From Paenibacillus sp. OVF10 (GTDB lineage: Bacteria; Bacillota; Bacilli; Paenibacillales; Paenibacillaceae), in the NCBI GenBank assembly GCA_022836915.1, contig CP094668.1, forward strand, positions 2,852,001 to 2,916,000: 64,000 bases of DNA. Direction: 5' to 3'. Shown one piece after another: positions 19,053 through 30,000 of the stretch. Position 1 is the stretch's first letter; every line of letters starts with the position of its first letter. Made by a program: the position numbers and the translations under genes. Under the pieces are notes generated by a model. That model was not told where the DNA came from. It did no database searches and saw nothing but the letters and a program-made list of their open reading frames with translations.

Positions 19053-19520
19053 TTGAAGTGTCCTTATTGCGGTTATATGGGTACCAAAGTGCTTGATTCG
19101 CGTCCGGCCAACGAAGCAAAATCCATTCGTCGTCGCCGTGAGTGTGAGCAGTGTGCCCGAAGATTTACAACGTTTGAGATGATTGAAGAGACTCCATTGA
19201 TTGTTATTAAGAAAGATGGCAGTCGTGAAGAGTTCAGCCGGGACAAAATTCTCCGCGGGCTTATTCGTGCCTGTGAGAAACGCCCAGTCTCCGTAGAGAC
19301 CCTGGAGATGATGGTATCTGAAGTGGAGAAATCTCTGCGTAATACAGCTGCTGCTGAAGTGGAGAGTCGCCAGATTGGTGAGTTATTGATGGAACAGTTG
19401 TTTCCAGTCGATGAAGTGGCGTATGTCCGTTTTGCATCGGTATATCGCCAGTTCAAAGATATCAATATGTTCATGAAAGAACTGAAATCCCTGTTGTCCA
19501 AAGACGATCTGGAGGATTAG
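19053..19520 (+). CDS. nrdR: Transcriptional repressor NrdR
   Basis: A 155-residue ATP/dATP-sensing repressor of ribonucleotide reductase genes. The zinc ribbon uses Cys3, Cys6, Cys31 and Cys34, followed by RRFTTFE. The ATP-cone (about 49-140) begins with the [18 protein letters not shown] segment. The start is a TTG that gives the invariant MKCPYCG N-terminus; the ribosome site (GGGAAGTGA) is weak. NrdR binds NrdR boxes near nrd operons, none of which are visible here. It is the last gene of the conserved polA-nrdR block. Confidence 0.96.
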   Translation: MKCPYCGYMGTKVLDSRPANEAKSIRRRRECEQCARRFTTFEMIEETPLIVIKKDGSREEFSRDKILRGLIRACEKRPVSVETLEMMVSEVEKSLRNTAAAEVESRQIGELLMEQLFPVDEVAYVRFASVYRQFKDINMFMKELKSLLSKDDLED

Positions 19521-19620
19521 TGAAGTGGGTAAAGGGAGAAGAGCAGTCTGGAGTTCCAGTCCGTATGTGCCAGTGAAATCGGTTGTTCTTCTCCAAACAC
19601 TTTGGATCATGAAAAAGTGA

Positions 19621-19649
19621 TTGACAGCGAAAGCTGGATTTTATATGAT
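19621..19649 (+). promoter_or_regulatory. Sigma-A promoter of tRNA-Ala
   Basis: TTGACA (19621-19626), a 17-base spacer and TATGAT (19644-19649): an almost consensus vegetative promoter. The tRNA begins 57 bases after the -10 element. Confidence 0.85.
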
Positions 19650-19705
19650 ATAGGAGTCGCCTGTGGAACGTAGCAGTGTTGGACAAGTTATCTATTTCAT
19701 ATCCT

Positions 19706-19777
19706 GGGGCCTTAGCTCAGCTGGGAGAGCGCATCGCTGGCAGCGATGAGGTCAGGGTTCGATCCCCCTAGGCTCCA
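19706..19777 (+). tRNA. tRNA-Ala (anticodon GGC), one base short in the T stem
   Basis: The acceptor stem GGGGCCT pairs with AGGCTCC and includes the G3-U70 wobble that identifies alanine tRNAs. The D arm is GCTC...GAGC, the anticodon stem CATCG/CGATG encloses the loop CTGGCAG with anticodon GGC, and the T loop TTCGATC is present. CCA is not encoded. The T stem reads AGGG on the 5' side but CCCCT on the 3' side, so one G of an expected GGGG is missing and the gene is 72 bases long. This is best explained by the same single-base deletions seen in protein genes of this window. Confidence 0.93.
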
Positions 19778-19793
19778 TAATTTAAAATTGTTG

Positions 19794-19820
19794 AAACCCT
19801 TGTGTAGCAAGGGTTTTTTT
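19794..19820 (+). terminator. Terminator after tRNA-Ala
   Basis: AAACCCTT and AAGGGTTT form an 8-bp stem with a seven-base loop, continuing into a T7 run, 16 bases after the tRNA. Confidence 0.9.
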
Positions 19821-19950
19821 GTTGTCATATAAATCAGAACATGCATTAATTAAGTAGAATTTTTGGACTTGGGGACAAGTTTGGGGACGAATATTCTAGA
19901 TGTCAAAAATTGACCGTGGAGTTGTCAAAAAAAGTGAAGTTTGAAAATAA

Positions 19951-19999
19951 GGAGACCCTACCGGCTGGATATTGTCCAGTCGGTAGGGTCTCCATTTTT
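19951..19999. terminator. Long hairpin at the end of the SLH-esterase gene
   Basis: GGAGACCCTACCG pairs perfectly with CGGTAGGGTCTCC, and the inner CTGGA/TCCAG extends the stem, giving a near-continuous stem of about 18 bp. On the minus strand it lies just after the stop of the SLH-esterase gene and is followed by a T-rich stretch; on the plus strand it is followed by ATTTTT. It probably terminates the minus-strand gene. Confidence 0.8.
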
Positions 20000-20011
20000 C
20001 TGTATACGCTT

Positions 20012-23000
20012 TCACTTAGCCAGATATTCGACGAATCTTACAAAGATCGTGGCTACTTCGGCGCGGGTGGCGGTGGCTTTGGGAGCAAAAAAGTTGTCCG
20101 ACTTGCCTAATACAATGCCGATGCCTTGTAGCGCCTGAACGGCCTCCAACGCCCATGAGCTGATCTCACTCTCATCCGTGAAGGACTTAGCGTGGCTTTC
20201 AGGTATCTCATAGCCTTTGTACTTCATGTAGTTGTACAGTATCGCCAGCATCTGCTCGCGCGTCATCGGTGAATTAGGGTCAAACAGGTCTGGGTTTGTA
20301 CCTTTAACTATGCTTTTTCGGCCGCCCACTCGGCTGCCGCGGTGTACCATTGTCCGTCCGTCACGTCGTTAAAGCGGGAGCTCGTGTAGCTGGAGAGGTT
20401 TACGTTCTCAAGATTGGCCAGTACCTGCACGAACATTGCACGCGTCATTGCGGTGCCGGGTGAGAACAACGTTGTGGACGTCGTGCCGTTGAAAAGATCG
20501 TATGTGTAGGCGAAATTTATATAGCTGTAGAACCAGTCGTCCATGTTGGCATCCCTGAAAGGATTGCCGGATAGCACGAGGAAGCCCAGTGGGGTGGCGT
20601 CATCAAATGCCAGCTCCGTACCCTCACGGATGTTCAGCGACATGCCGTTATCTAAGCTAACTTTCGCGCCGCTCGGTCCTACCACAACCGCTCCGCCGCT
20701 CCGTATCTTCGATCCGCCATGGATATCCACACGGTTGCCGTTTGACAGTTTCACATGCGCGTCTTTGCCACCTACTGTGACCGTACCGTCGCTCGCGATC
20801 GTCGAGCCGCCCGAAATGGTCACTGTGCTGTTGCCGCCGGGTAGTGTCACTACGGCGCTCTTGTCTGCCGGAATGGTTACCTTACCGTTTGAGTCTATCG
20901 ATGTGCCTTCAGGTACCTTAATCTCCGTCCCGCCCTTGGTCGAAATCTCGCCACCGCCGGGTAGGGTGATGTTGCCGTTTTTGTCTGTGACCGCGGGCTT
21001 ATCCTTCGGTGTATTCACTTTGTAGGTCGACTTCAACGTTCCAGCGTCTGTCCCGGTGCCCGTATTATCGGTGTTGCCCGTATTACCGATGTTGCCGGTA
21101 TTTCCGGTGTTGCCCGTATTGCCGCCAGAATCAGGCACAGTGGGAGTCGGCGTCTTCATCGGCGTCGTCGTTGCACTGATCTCCGCGCCGTCGCCCTTCG
21201 CGTTCATCGCGATGATGGTGAAGTTGTAGCCTTGGCCGTTTGTCAGGTTCTTGAAGGTATATTTGGTCTCCGTCGCATCCAGTGTGACCGGCGTCACGTT
21301 GCCATACCATACCTTGTAGCCCAATATCGCACTGCCACCGTCGTCAGCAGGGGCGGTCCAGCTCAATGTGACCTGTCCGTCACCGGCTGTCGCTTTGAAG
21401 CCGCTCGGAGCACCGGGCACGACCGGTTTTCTCTGCGCGAACATCCAATCAAAAACGTCTGTGTAGTCATTGTTCCAAGCTGGCAAGTTAGAGGACTGCG
21501 CCGTGGGAGCTATGCTCCAATTCCCCATAGTTATCTGGTTGTAAAGAACCGCCGCTTCAACTTCGTGCGCTATGTAATCAGCCAGAACAGGTGTGTTGGC
21601 AGGATTAGGCCTCAGATTCGGCTGATCAAATTGATTGTAGGGCCACGTAAGAGCCTCATTACTCTCAAAGCGTGAAGCCCTTGCGTTGATCATTTTCGGC
21701 ATATTGGTATTGATGAAGTTATTGAGGTTAGTCTGGTAGCCTCCAACATTATGAGCATTTAAAAACATCCAATAGGCCAGGTTGTGGTGAGCGTCGTTGG
21801 CATTAGCGTTGGGTGAACCGCTTACCGGGGCCATAGGTGCGGCAGCAGCGAAGAAGCCAGGGTAGCTGTTAACTAAGTTGTTCGTATACTGACCGCCCCA
21901 GGAGAAGCCCGCCGCGTAAACACGGTTAGGGTCTACTTCGCCGCTAGCAATCAAGGCGTCTATGACCTTCTTAACATTCTCTGTTGAGGGAACTGATACG
22001 CCATTATAGGAAATATTCAGTACATGGCTGGCGTACTTATCGGGATTTTGCTCCATCTTTTTCATTAGAGCGACTGAGCCGTTGGCGGATTTCATGGCCG
22101 CTTTTTGGTCTGTCGCAGCGTTTGTGCCGCCGCGTGACATGCCGTGAGTATAAACATACAGTGGCAATCCTTTCATCACCTTACCATCATCATCCCTGTG
22201 AAGGTAGAGCGAACGATTGACCGAATTGTCCGTGAAAGTAGTGAACTTATCGAGGATTGGATTCGCAACCTGTTCCTGTTCAAAAACCACGTTGTGAAGC
22301 GGATTTCCTTCTGTCAGTATGATTTCGCCTTTTTGGACAATGGTGTAAACCTGCTTTGTCGAGTTACTACTGCCATCCAGCGTTGTATTGCCGCCGCTCT
22401 CTGAATAAAACTCAGACTCAACGACGATGTAACGACCGCTCGCCAGTCCGTCTTGATAATCTGGTGAATTGTTAACCTGCCCCACATAGCCGCGTACTTT
22501 TGGCTCGTCATTAGCGTATACCCTTGTGATTTTGCGTGGTCCTTCAAAGGTCACCGCTTCGCCGTTCAGAGTCGTGTTCCTAGCTGACAAAGTAAACAAG
22601 CCCGGATTAAGCTCGGAGCCTAACGCAGCCTTCCCCTCGCCTAAGTCAATGATGACAGCCGTTGTGTATTCGCCACTGGCGAAGTTGTCATTCCATACGA
22701 TAAAGGGGAGTATCCCCGCGTCCGGATCATTTTTGAATGTCACATGAATGGTATGGTCTGTTTCAATATTCGTAAAGGTATACGTGCCAGCAGATAGAGT
22801 TACGATCTCGCCGTCTACCGTTACAGTATCCACAACTTTGCCGTAATCGGGGGTAAACGTAATTTCTTTGTTAGAGCCTCGATCTATTCTCAGAACATCG
22901 CCGGGTGGGTTCAACGTTATTCGGCCCCCGGTCCTGCAGTTGCGGTGATTGATAATCTGTTGTCCACTTCATTGGCTAAGGTGAGCTGCAGGCTGTCTGT

Positions 23001-23633
23001 AAATGAAACAGAGCTGGTATAAGCCGCGTCCGGATCTCCGAAACTGGAAACGACTTCATAGCGGTCACCGCCCTTTTCCGTTGAGTTATTAATGTAAACC
23101 TCAAAGGTAAGCATTCCCTCTTGTAAGATCAAATTTCTTTTGGGTATTCTCATCTCCACGATATATCCTGTTTCCGTGATCTGGGTCCATGCAGCTCGGC
23201 CTGGAGCGGCCTGCCCTGAAAACACACCCGTCGCGCTGACGCGCCATTGGTTTGAGCCTGAGGTTCCGGTGCCAACATAAAACTCCAGACTGTCGTATCG
23301 GTGATCTCCACCGGCTCCCTGATATAGATTACTGTCTTGTACAACTACGCGGGCATACAGATAGTCATGATCCCAAAGGATTCTGGCTGTGCCCGTGGCA
23401 TGGGGTCTTGGGTCGGTGGGCACAGTGCTTTTGTTGATGTGATGCTCCATTGTTTGGCTCCAGAGTGGGTCGTTTGACCCGAGTTCGGGAGTTCCAAAAA
23501 TGGCGGTGGGTGTTTCATTCGCTTCTGCGTTCTCGATGTTGTCAGTAGCGGCGGCATAGCTGGTAGGCAATAGCGACGCCACCATTACCAAGCAACAGAG
23601 GAACGCGAGCATTCTGCTAAATCGTTTTGGCAT
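20012..23633 (-). CDS. Secreted S-layer-anchored esterase with sugar-binding and FnIII domains (two frameshifts)
   Basis: A 1207-residue secreted enzyme once two shifts are repaired. From the ATG at 23633 (AGGAGGA site) it has a signal peptide (1-27, cut near SYAA), a CBM9-like sugar-binding domain (about 40-230), a linker domain, an alpha/beta-hydrolase esterase of the PHB-depolymerase/feruloyl-esterase type (about 430-740) with nucleophile serine in AAGFSWGGQY and an oxyanion segment YTHGMSRGG, a fibronectin type III domain, a Gly/Asn/Thr linker, a Gly-rich beta-repeat region (about 890-1010) and three SLH domains at the end. The first shift is at 22924-22929 (C5 to C6, plus strand) and the second near 20317 (missing C before T5). 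The SLH domains should fix it to secondary cell-wall polymer. It diverges from the GH43 gene, suggesting joint attack on plant hemicellulose. The substrate is inferred, not shown. Confidence 0.8.
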
Positions 23634-23790
23634 AAATGAAAATCCTCCTTATTTTTCGATCGGGTGCGCCCACGGCTTACCGCATCGATTTCGGACACGT
23701 TGTCCATATGACAAGCGCCCAACTATATATATTAAGTTTATCAGGGGTTCAATCCTTTAATTTACACATAAACCATACGTAAACATCTAG

Positions 23791-23812
23791 AACGGCAGAG
23801 ATGCCGTTTTAT
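23791..23812 (+). terminator. Terminator-like hairpin in a divergent promoter region
   Basis: AACGGCA and TGCCGTT form a 7-bp stem with a four-base loop followed by a T-rich stretch on the plus strand. It lies about 270 bases before the GH43 start. It may end a short leader or block transcription reading out of the esterase promoter region. Confidence 0.5.
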
Positions 23813-23966
23813 TGTTTTGATAATCTTGTACGCATCTGTGCATGTAGATTGCTTCATATCAATAGTGTTGCAGTCTGCATTCATTTCAAATTGCAATAAA
23901 AAAACCACCTTATTAACAAGAAACTACATTGAATTAGAAGTGTTGAAGACGTAATATGAGGATAAA

Positions 23967-23980
23967 TGTAAGCGCATTCA
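23967..23980. promoter_or_regulatory. Catabolite-responsive element (cre)-like site
   Basis: TGTAAGCGCATTCA matches the CcpA cre consensus TGWAANCGNTNWCA at every defined position except one. It lies 100 bases upstream of the GH43 start codon and would put this hemicellulase locus under carbon catabolite control. Confidence 0.55.
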
Positions 23981-24080
23981 TTTCAGGGTGTTTCTTTAGC
24001 TCCTTGAAACGAGGTGGTCTTGTTTTAAAGATGAAATAAGGATTACGTGCTTTTGAATATTAAACGAGGGGAAGAATGCT

Positions 24081-27000
24081 ATGCGAAAGCAAATTACAAT
24101 CCTAATGTTAGTTTTTCTTTTGACCTTTAGTAGCTGTTTTAGTCTTGTTCTGCCATTTAGCAATCAAGCTTCAGCGGATACAATAACACCAACGATGTTG
24201 GCGCATTATCCATTGCTTGAGGATGTACAGGATATATCAGGTAATGAAAAGCATGGAACGGCCGTAGGAAATATTACGTACACCGATGGTCTCACTCTAC
24301 CCGGGGAACAGATAGTAATACGAACTACGTTCAGCTTCCTACGGGTTTGTTTGATAATCAAGAAAATACAACGATATCTGTATGGATCAAGAGCAACACT
24401 GGAAGTGGGAACTACTCAGCGTTATTCTACGGTACTCCAGCAGCTGGCAATAACTTGCCAACGAATTACTGGATGTTTAATCCATCAAATCCAAGTGGTG
24501 ATTTTAAGTCAGTATTTACGAATAGCAATAATGTTGACCAGCCTTGGACGACTGAGGTAGGAGTATCAGGCACTTCTACGTCACCGTACAAAGGTCAATG
24601 GGTTCACTATACGACGGTCATTACAGAACGCTCTATTACAGGTTACATTAACGGTGTAAGTATAGGCACGACCGCCAAAGAGAAAAAACAGCAAGTTTTG
24701 GTACTAATTTGCATGCTTACATCGGTCGCTCCAATTATTTAGGGGATGCTACTTTTGCTGGCAGCTTTCAAGATTTAAGAATTTACGGAGAGGCACTAAA
24801 TAATGAAGATATCGCTGTAGTATATGAACAATCGTTTAATGAAAAGCAAGTACAACAAGGCAAAATGGAGTTAACGTTAGGTGATATATCGGCAGTTACA
24901 GAATCTCTTGAACTGCCTACTCAAGATAAGAATGGCGCAATGATCTCATGGACTTCTAGTGATGAGAGTGCGATCAGTCCGACTGGTGAAGTAATCTTAC
25001 GAGAAATTGAACAACAAGTGACGTTAACTGCAACCATTTCTTTAGGTGGAAGCCAGGCAACGAAGGAGTTCATGGTTACCTTACTACCTAAGGATGAAAC
25101 TATTGAGCAGATTGCCGTTAAGAGTGTCTTGCTTAATGAACCTACATTTATTTTATCAGTTGGGGACAGCGAGACATTAGTCGCTACGATTTCACCTTCA
25201 AATGCAACGAATAAAAGAGTTATCTGGACATCTAGTGACTCCAGTGTAGCGATTGTCAATTCAACTGGAAAAGTTACAGCTGTTAGTGGCGGTACAGCCA
25301 CAATTACGTTACAGACTGAAGATGGAGAGTTTACAGCTACATCAGCCGTTACCGTTAAGGGAAAATCGCTAAAAGATGATCTTATTCTTCATTACAACAT
25401 GAAGACGACTGAAGAAGTAGACGGTCAACTCGTACTGAAGGATGTTGCCAACAAGGCAGTTACATTTGACGGAATATTTAGAAATCCAAACAATGGACAA
25501 TTCATTTCAAATAGTGAGGTTGGTTTTATTTCCTTCAATGGTGGAAGCTCTACATCGAATAGTGGATATGTTGAGATTCCTAAGGGCTCAAACGGACTAG
25601 ATCTACTACACGGTCTGAATGAGATTACAGTATCTTCAATCGTGAACTGGACGAATGATGGTACGAATCGCTGGATCTTCGGTTTGGGTACTGTGTTAAC
25701 ACCAGAAACGAACAAATATTTCTTCGTAACGCCACGTCACGGTAGTGGATCAGGCAATATGATTGCTTCAGGTATCTCCAAAAATGGCTGGCCAAACGAA
25801 GCATTAGCTACAGGTAGCGCAAACTCAAACCTGATCGGTCGGCAGTGGAAACATGTAACGGTGTCCTTGTCCGAAGCTAGCAATAGGATAACGTTATTCG
25901 TGGATGGAGTTAAGGTTGCTTCAGGTAATGCGAAGGGACTAAAGCTGTCAGAAATTATTAATTCGGATGCTCCGTTCTCTGGTTTTATCGGTAAGTCAAT
26001 CTTCTCGAACGATCCGTATCTTCAAGGTAGCGTAGCTGATTTTCAAGTATATGATCGCGCCTTGACGGAGCAAGAAGTAGGCGAGTTATATCAACAAGAA
26101 GGAGCAACTCACATCTCAAAAATACGTCAGCTCACTGTTGATGATGCCGCGAATCAACTTGACATCAGTCGTTACTTAGGTGAAGGCGATAAGAGCACCG
26201 ATAAGATAACGAGAAACGTTACATTACCGACAAGTGGTAAAAACGGTGTGAGCATTACTTGGAGCTCTAGTCATCCTGATGTCATTTCTAACAGTGGCAC
26301 TGTAAAACGTCCAGCTGTTCAGGAAGGTAATGTTCAGGCAGAGCTTACGGCTACTTTAACGTATCAAGGCGTATCGACTACAGCTATATTCCCTGTTACG
26401 ATCTTGAAGCAATTCGATGATCAGCAGAAGGTTGATTTAGACGCTGAACAGATAGAGATCTACAATGCTGACAACGTTAAAGGTAACTTACGTCTTGTCA
26501 CTACAGGTGAACAAGGCTCCGCAATCACATGGGTATCTAGCAGACCGGCAGTTGTTAAAGGAACGGCTGAAGCGGCTGGTAATACTACACAGCTAGGCTG
26601 GGTAAGCCGTCAAGCTACGGATACGCCCGTTACGCTAATAGCTACAATTACGAATGGTGCAGCTTCTAAAGAGCTTACGTTTAACGTTACGATTAAACAA
26701 GCAATTGCGCCAGTACAGCATGATGCTTACTTCTTTGCATACTTTACAGGTGAATATGAGGGTGGTGAAGAGATATCCTTCGCTACAGCTGAAGATCCAT
26801 TGTTCTGGAAAGCGCTGAATAATGGTAAGTCGATCCTTCAATCCGATATGGGTGAAAAAGGACTTCGTGATCCATTCGTTATTCGGTCACCAGAAGGTGA
26901 TAAATTCTATATGCTGGCAACCGATTTGAAAATGGGCGAAAGTACAAATTTCGACCAAGCTCAAATTACGGGTAGTCATTACATGATGATTTGGGAGTCG

Positions 27001-30000
27001 GAGGATCTCGTTCATTGGGGCGAGCAGCGTATGATCGAGGTTGCTCCTAAGACTGGAGGAAATACGTGGGCACCAGAAGCAATCTACGATCCAGTAACTG
27101 GAGAGTATATCGTATTTTGGGCATCATCGATGAAAAACACAGAGACATATGGTGATTATAACGGAAGACCGGAAGGTCAGTACAATGTGATGTACTACGC
27201 AACAACAAGAGACTTCTACAACTTCTCTGAGCCAAAGGTCATGATTGATGAGTCACTTCCAACCATTGATACGACGTTTATTGAGCATAATGATATGTTG
27301 TACCGATTCACCAAATCAGAAGTGAATACTAAAGTGTATGTGGAGAAAGCACCAACTTTCTACGATGACAAGGACGGTATTGCAGCAAACGGCCTTCAAT
27401 ACGACGCAGTTCCTGGTACACGTGACAATAAACTTGGCTTGATCGGAAATAATGGAAACAACGAAGGGCAAACGATTTTTAAAGATAATAAAAAAGACAA
27501 ATGGTATCTGTTCCTTGATTCATGGCCATATCATGTCCGATATACAACAGATTTGGATAGTAGCACGCAATATATTAACAATGTATTAAGTAGTGATCAA
27601 TATGCACTTCCGCCAGGACCACGACACGGAACGGTAATTCCAATCTCACGTGCAGAGTATGATGCTTTGCAAGAGAAGTATGCATGGAAAGGTCCAGCAC
27701 CATCAACAGACCCGGTTGTACATTACTCATTTGATGCAAATACAGTGAATGGTACAACGTTGAACGACATTTCTGGTAATGGCCATCACGCAACACTAGT
27801 AGGTGGAGCAACGATTAATGAAGAGGATCGTATCGGTAAAACGGGTGGTGCACTAGAGCTTAATGGATCAACAGGATATGTGAAGCTGCCAGATAACTTG
27901 ATTGAATCTTTGAATCTTGAGAAGGCTACGTTCTCTACATGGGTTCAAATGGACAGAAATCAAGCAAATCAAAGAATATTTGATTTTGCTTCTGAAACAG
28001 GCAGACAGGTTAACCGCAACACCATGTACTTGAGCACACAAGGGGATACAGGTAGTTTGGAGTTCGCTGTCGTAACACCTTTTACAGAGAAATTTAGCAA
28101 TGACAGCACGCGACTAGGATCAGAATATAAATATGCGGTGAGAAATTCTGGACTATTACCAACGAAGACTTGGCAGCATGTTGCCATTACAATGGATGAA
28201 TTTGATGCAGTATTGTATGTGAATGGTCTAGAGGTTAAACGTAGCTCGACATTTAACGTTGAGCCGCGAATGTTACTGGAAACAACGATAAATTATATTG
28301 GTAAATCGAGAAACGGCTCTCATAGTCTATTTGATGGTAAATTGGATGATTTCCGTATTTATAATCGTGCATTATCCGTTGAAGAGATTGCAACATTAGC
28401 TGATGAAGACGTTACTCCTCCAGTAGAGCAGCCATCCGGGGCAGAGCTCATTCTTCACTACGATATGAATGATATCGATGGTGCCGCGGTTATTGACCAA
28501 ACAGGAAATTTCAACGGAAAATGGATGAATCCGTCTAAAGCAGAATGGATTCGTACACAAGATGCCGGTGTACTAGGCTTTACTGGTGGCACAACTAACT
28601 CTTATGTAGAGCTGCCACAAGGAGTTCTCGATGGATTAACGGATATGACCGTTTCATCCATTGTGAACTGGAGCGGTAAAAACGCTGCGGAGTGGTTGTA
28701 TGCATTAGGAAGACCAGACAATAACACGCACTATACGTACTTCACACCACGTTATAATGCTAACGGTCTAGCTCGCCTTGGTATCGCGACGAATGCTTGG
28801 AATAATGAGTCATCAACTTCTACCACAGGCTTAAAGAATAATGAATGGAAAGTAGTTACGACTGTTGTTTCAGGCACGGATGGTACACTAACGCTTTATA
28901 TTGATGGTGTTGCAGTTGCATCAGGCTCAACGAATGGGATGACACTAGAACAAATAAAAAATACTTCAGGCAGTAGTGGATATATCGGTAAGTCATTCTA
29001 TCCAGCTGATCCATACTTCGGTGGTATGATTGCAGACTTCCAAATCTATGATGGTGCTATGACTGCGGCAGATATTACATCACTTAAGGCCCATTCAGAT
29101 CAGAAGATTGCTTTAATGGAGGGCATGCTTGTATCGGCAGCGACCGAGAAATTAACGATTAATGATCTTCTTGCTTCTAATGCATCAAAAGATGCGATTA
29201 TAAGCAATGTAACATTGCCAACATCAGGCGCTTATGGCACAACAATAAGCTGGACTTCAGATAAGGAGAATGTCATCTCCACTACAGGTGCCGTAACTAG
29301 ACCAGCTAATGCAAAAGGTGATCAAGTTGTAACGTTAACAGCAGTATTTACAGATGGTACAGAGACAGTTAACAAAACTTTTCAGTTGACGGTTAAGGCA
29401 TTGCCGAACGATGTCACTTCTGTAGATGAAGCAAAAGCAGCACTAGTCGTTCATAACATTAATGATGTAAGAGGTCATATAACACTACCAGCATCTGGAC
29501 TATACGGAACAACAATTACTTGGGCTTCTGCACAACCGAACGTCGTTTCAGTTACTGGAGAAGTAAAACGTCCGGCACACGGTAGTGGAAATGTAGACGT
29601 GAAGCTTACAGCTACGATTACATTAAATTCAGCATCCACTACGAAGGAATTCATTGCAAAGGTGAAGGAACTGCCTGCGGATGAAAATTATGCGGGATAC
29701 TTTTTCACATATTTCACTGGAGAAGGTACTTCAACAGGCGAGCAAGTTTACTTTGCACTAAGTAACGGCAATGATCCGTTGAACTGGCGAGAATTGAATG
29801 ATGGTAAACCCGTATTGACCTCTACCTTAGGGGAGAAAGGGGTACGTGATCCGTTCATTATTCGTTCGCCTGAAGGTGACAAGTTCTACATGATCGCTAC
29901 CGATCTGAAAATTAACGGCAATGGTAACTGGGGTAGAGCACAGACATGGGGCAGTCGTTCCATTATGGTTTGGGAATCGAATGATCTAGTCAACTGGACA

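Larger units (their letters stand above)
23634..24080. other. Divergent intergenic region between the two S-layer enzyme genes
   Basis: This 447-base spacer must contain the promoters of the leftward esterase and the rightward GH43 gene. It holds a plus-strand terminator-like hairpin (23791-23812) and a catabolite-responsive-element-like site (23967-23980), each listed separately. The remaining sequence is AT-rich and no small gene with a convincing ribosome site was found. Confidence 0.55.

Noticed and set aside
19910..20138. Short plus-strand open frames after the tRNA
   Set aside because: They run through the terminator hairpin and the reverse complement of the SLH domain and have no ribosome site.
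20543..21025. 160-residue plus-strand open frame in the SLH-esterase gene
   Set aside because: Shadow of the Gly-rich repeat region on the other strand; the Pro/Ser/Leu-rich translation has no domain.
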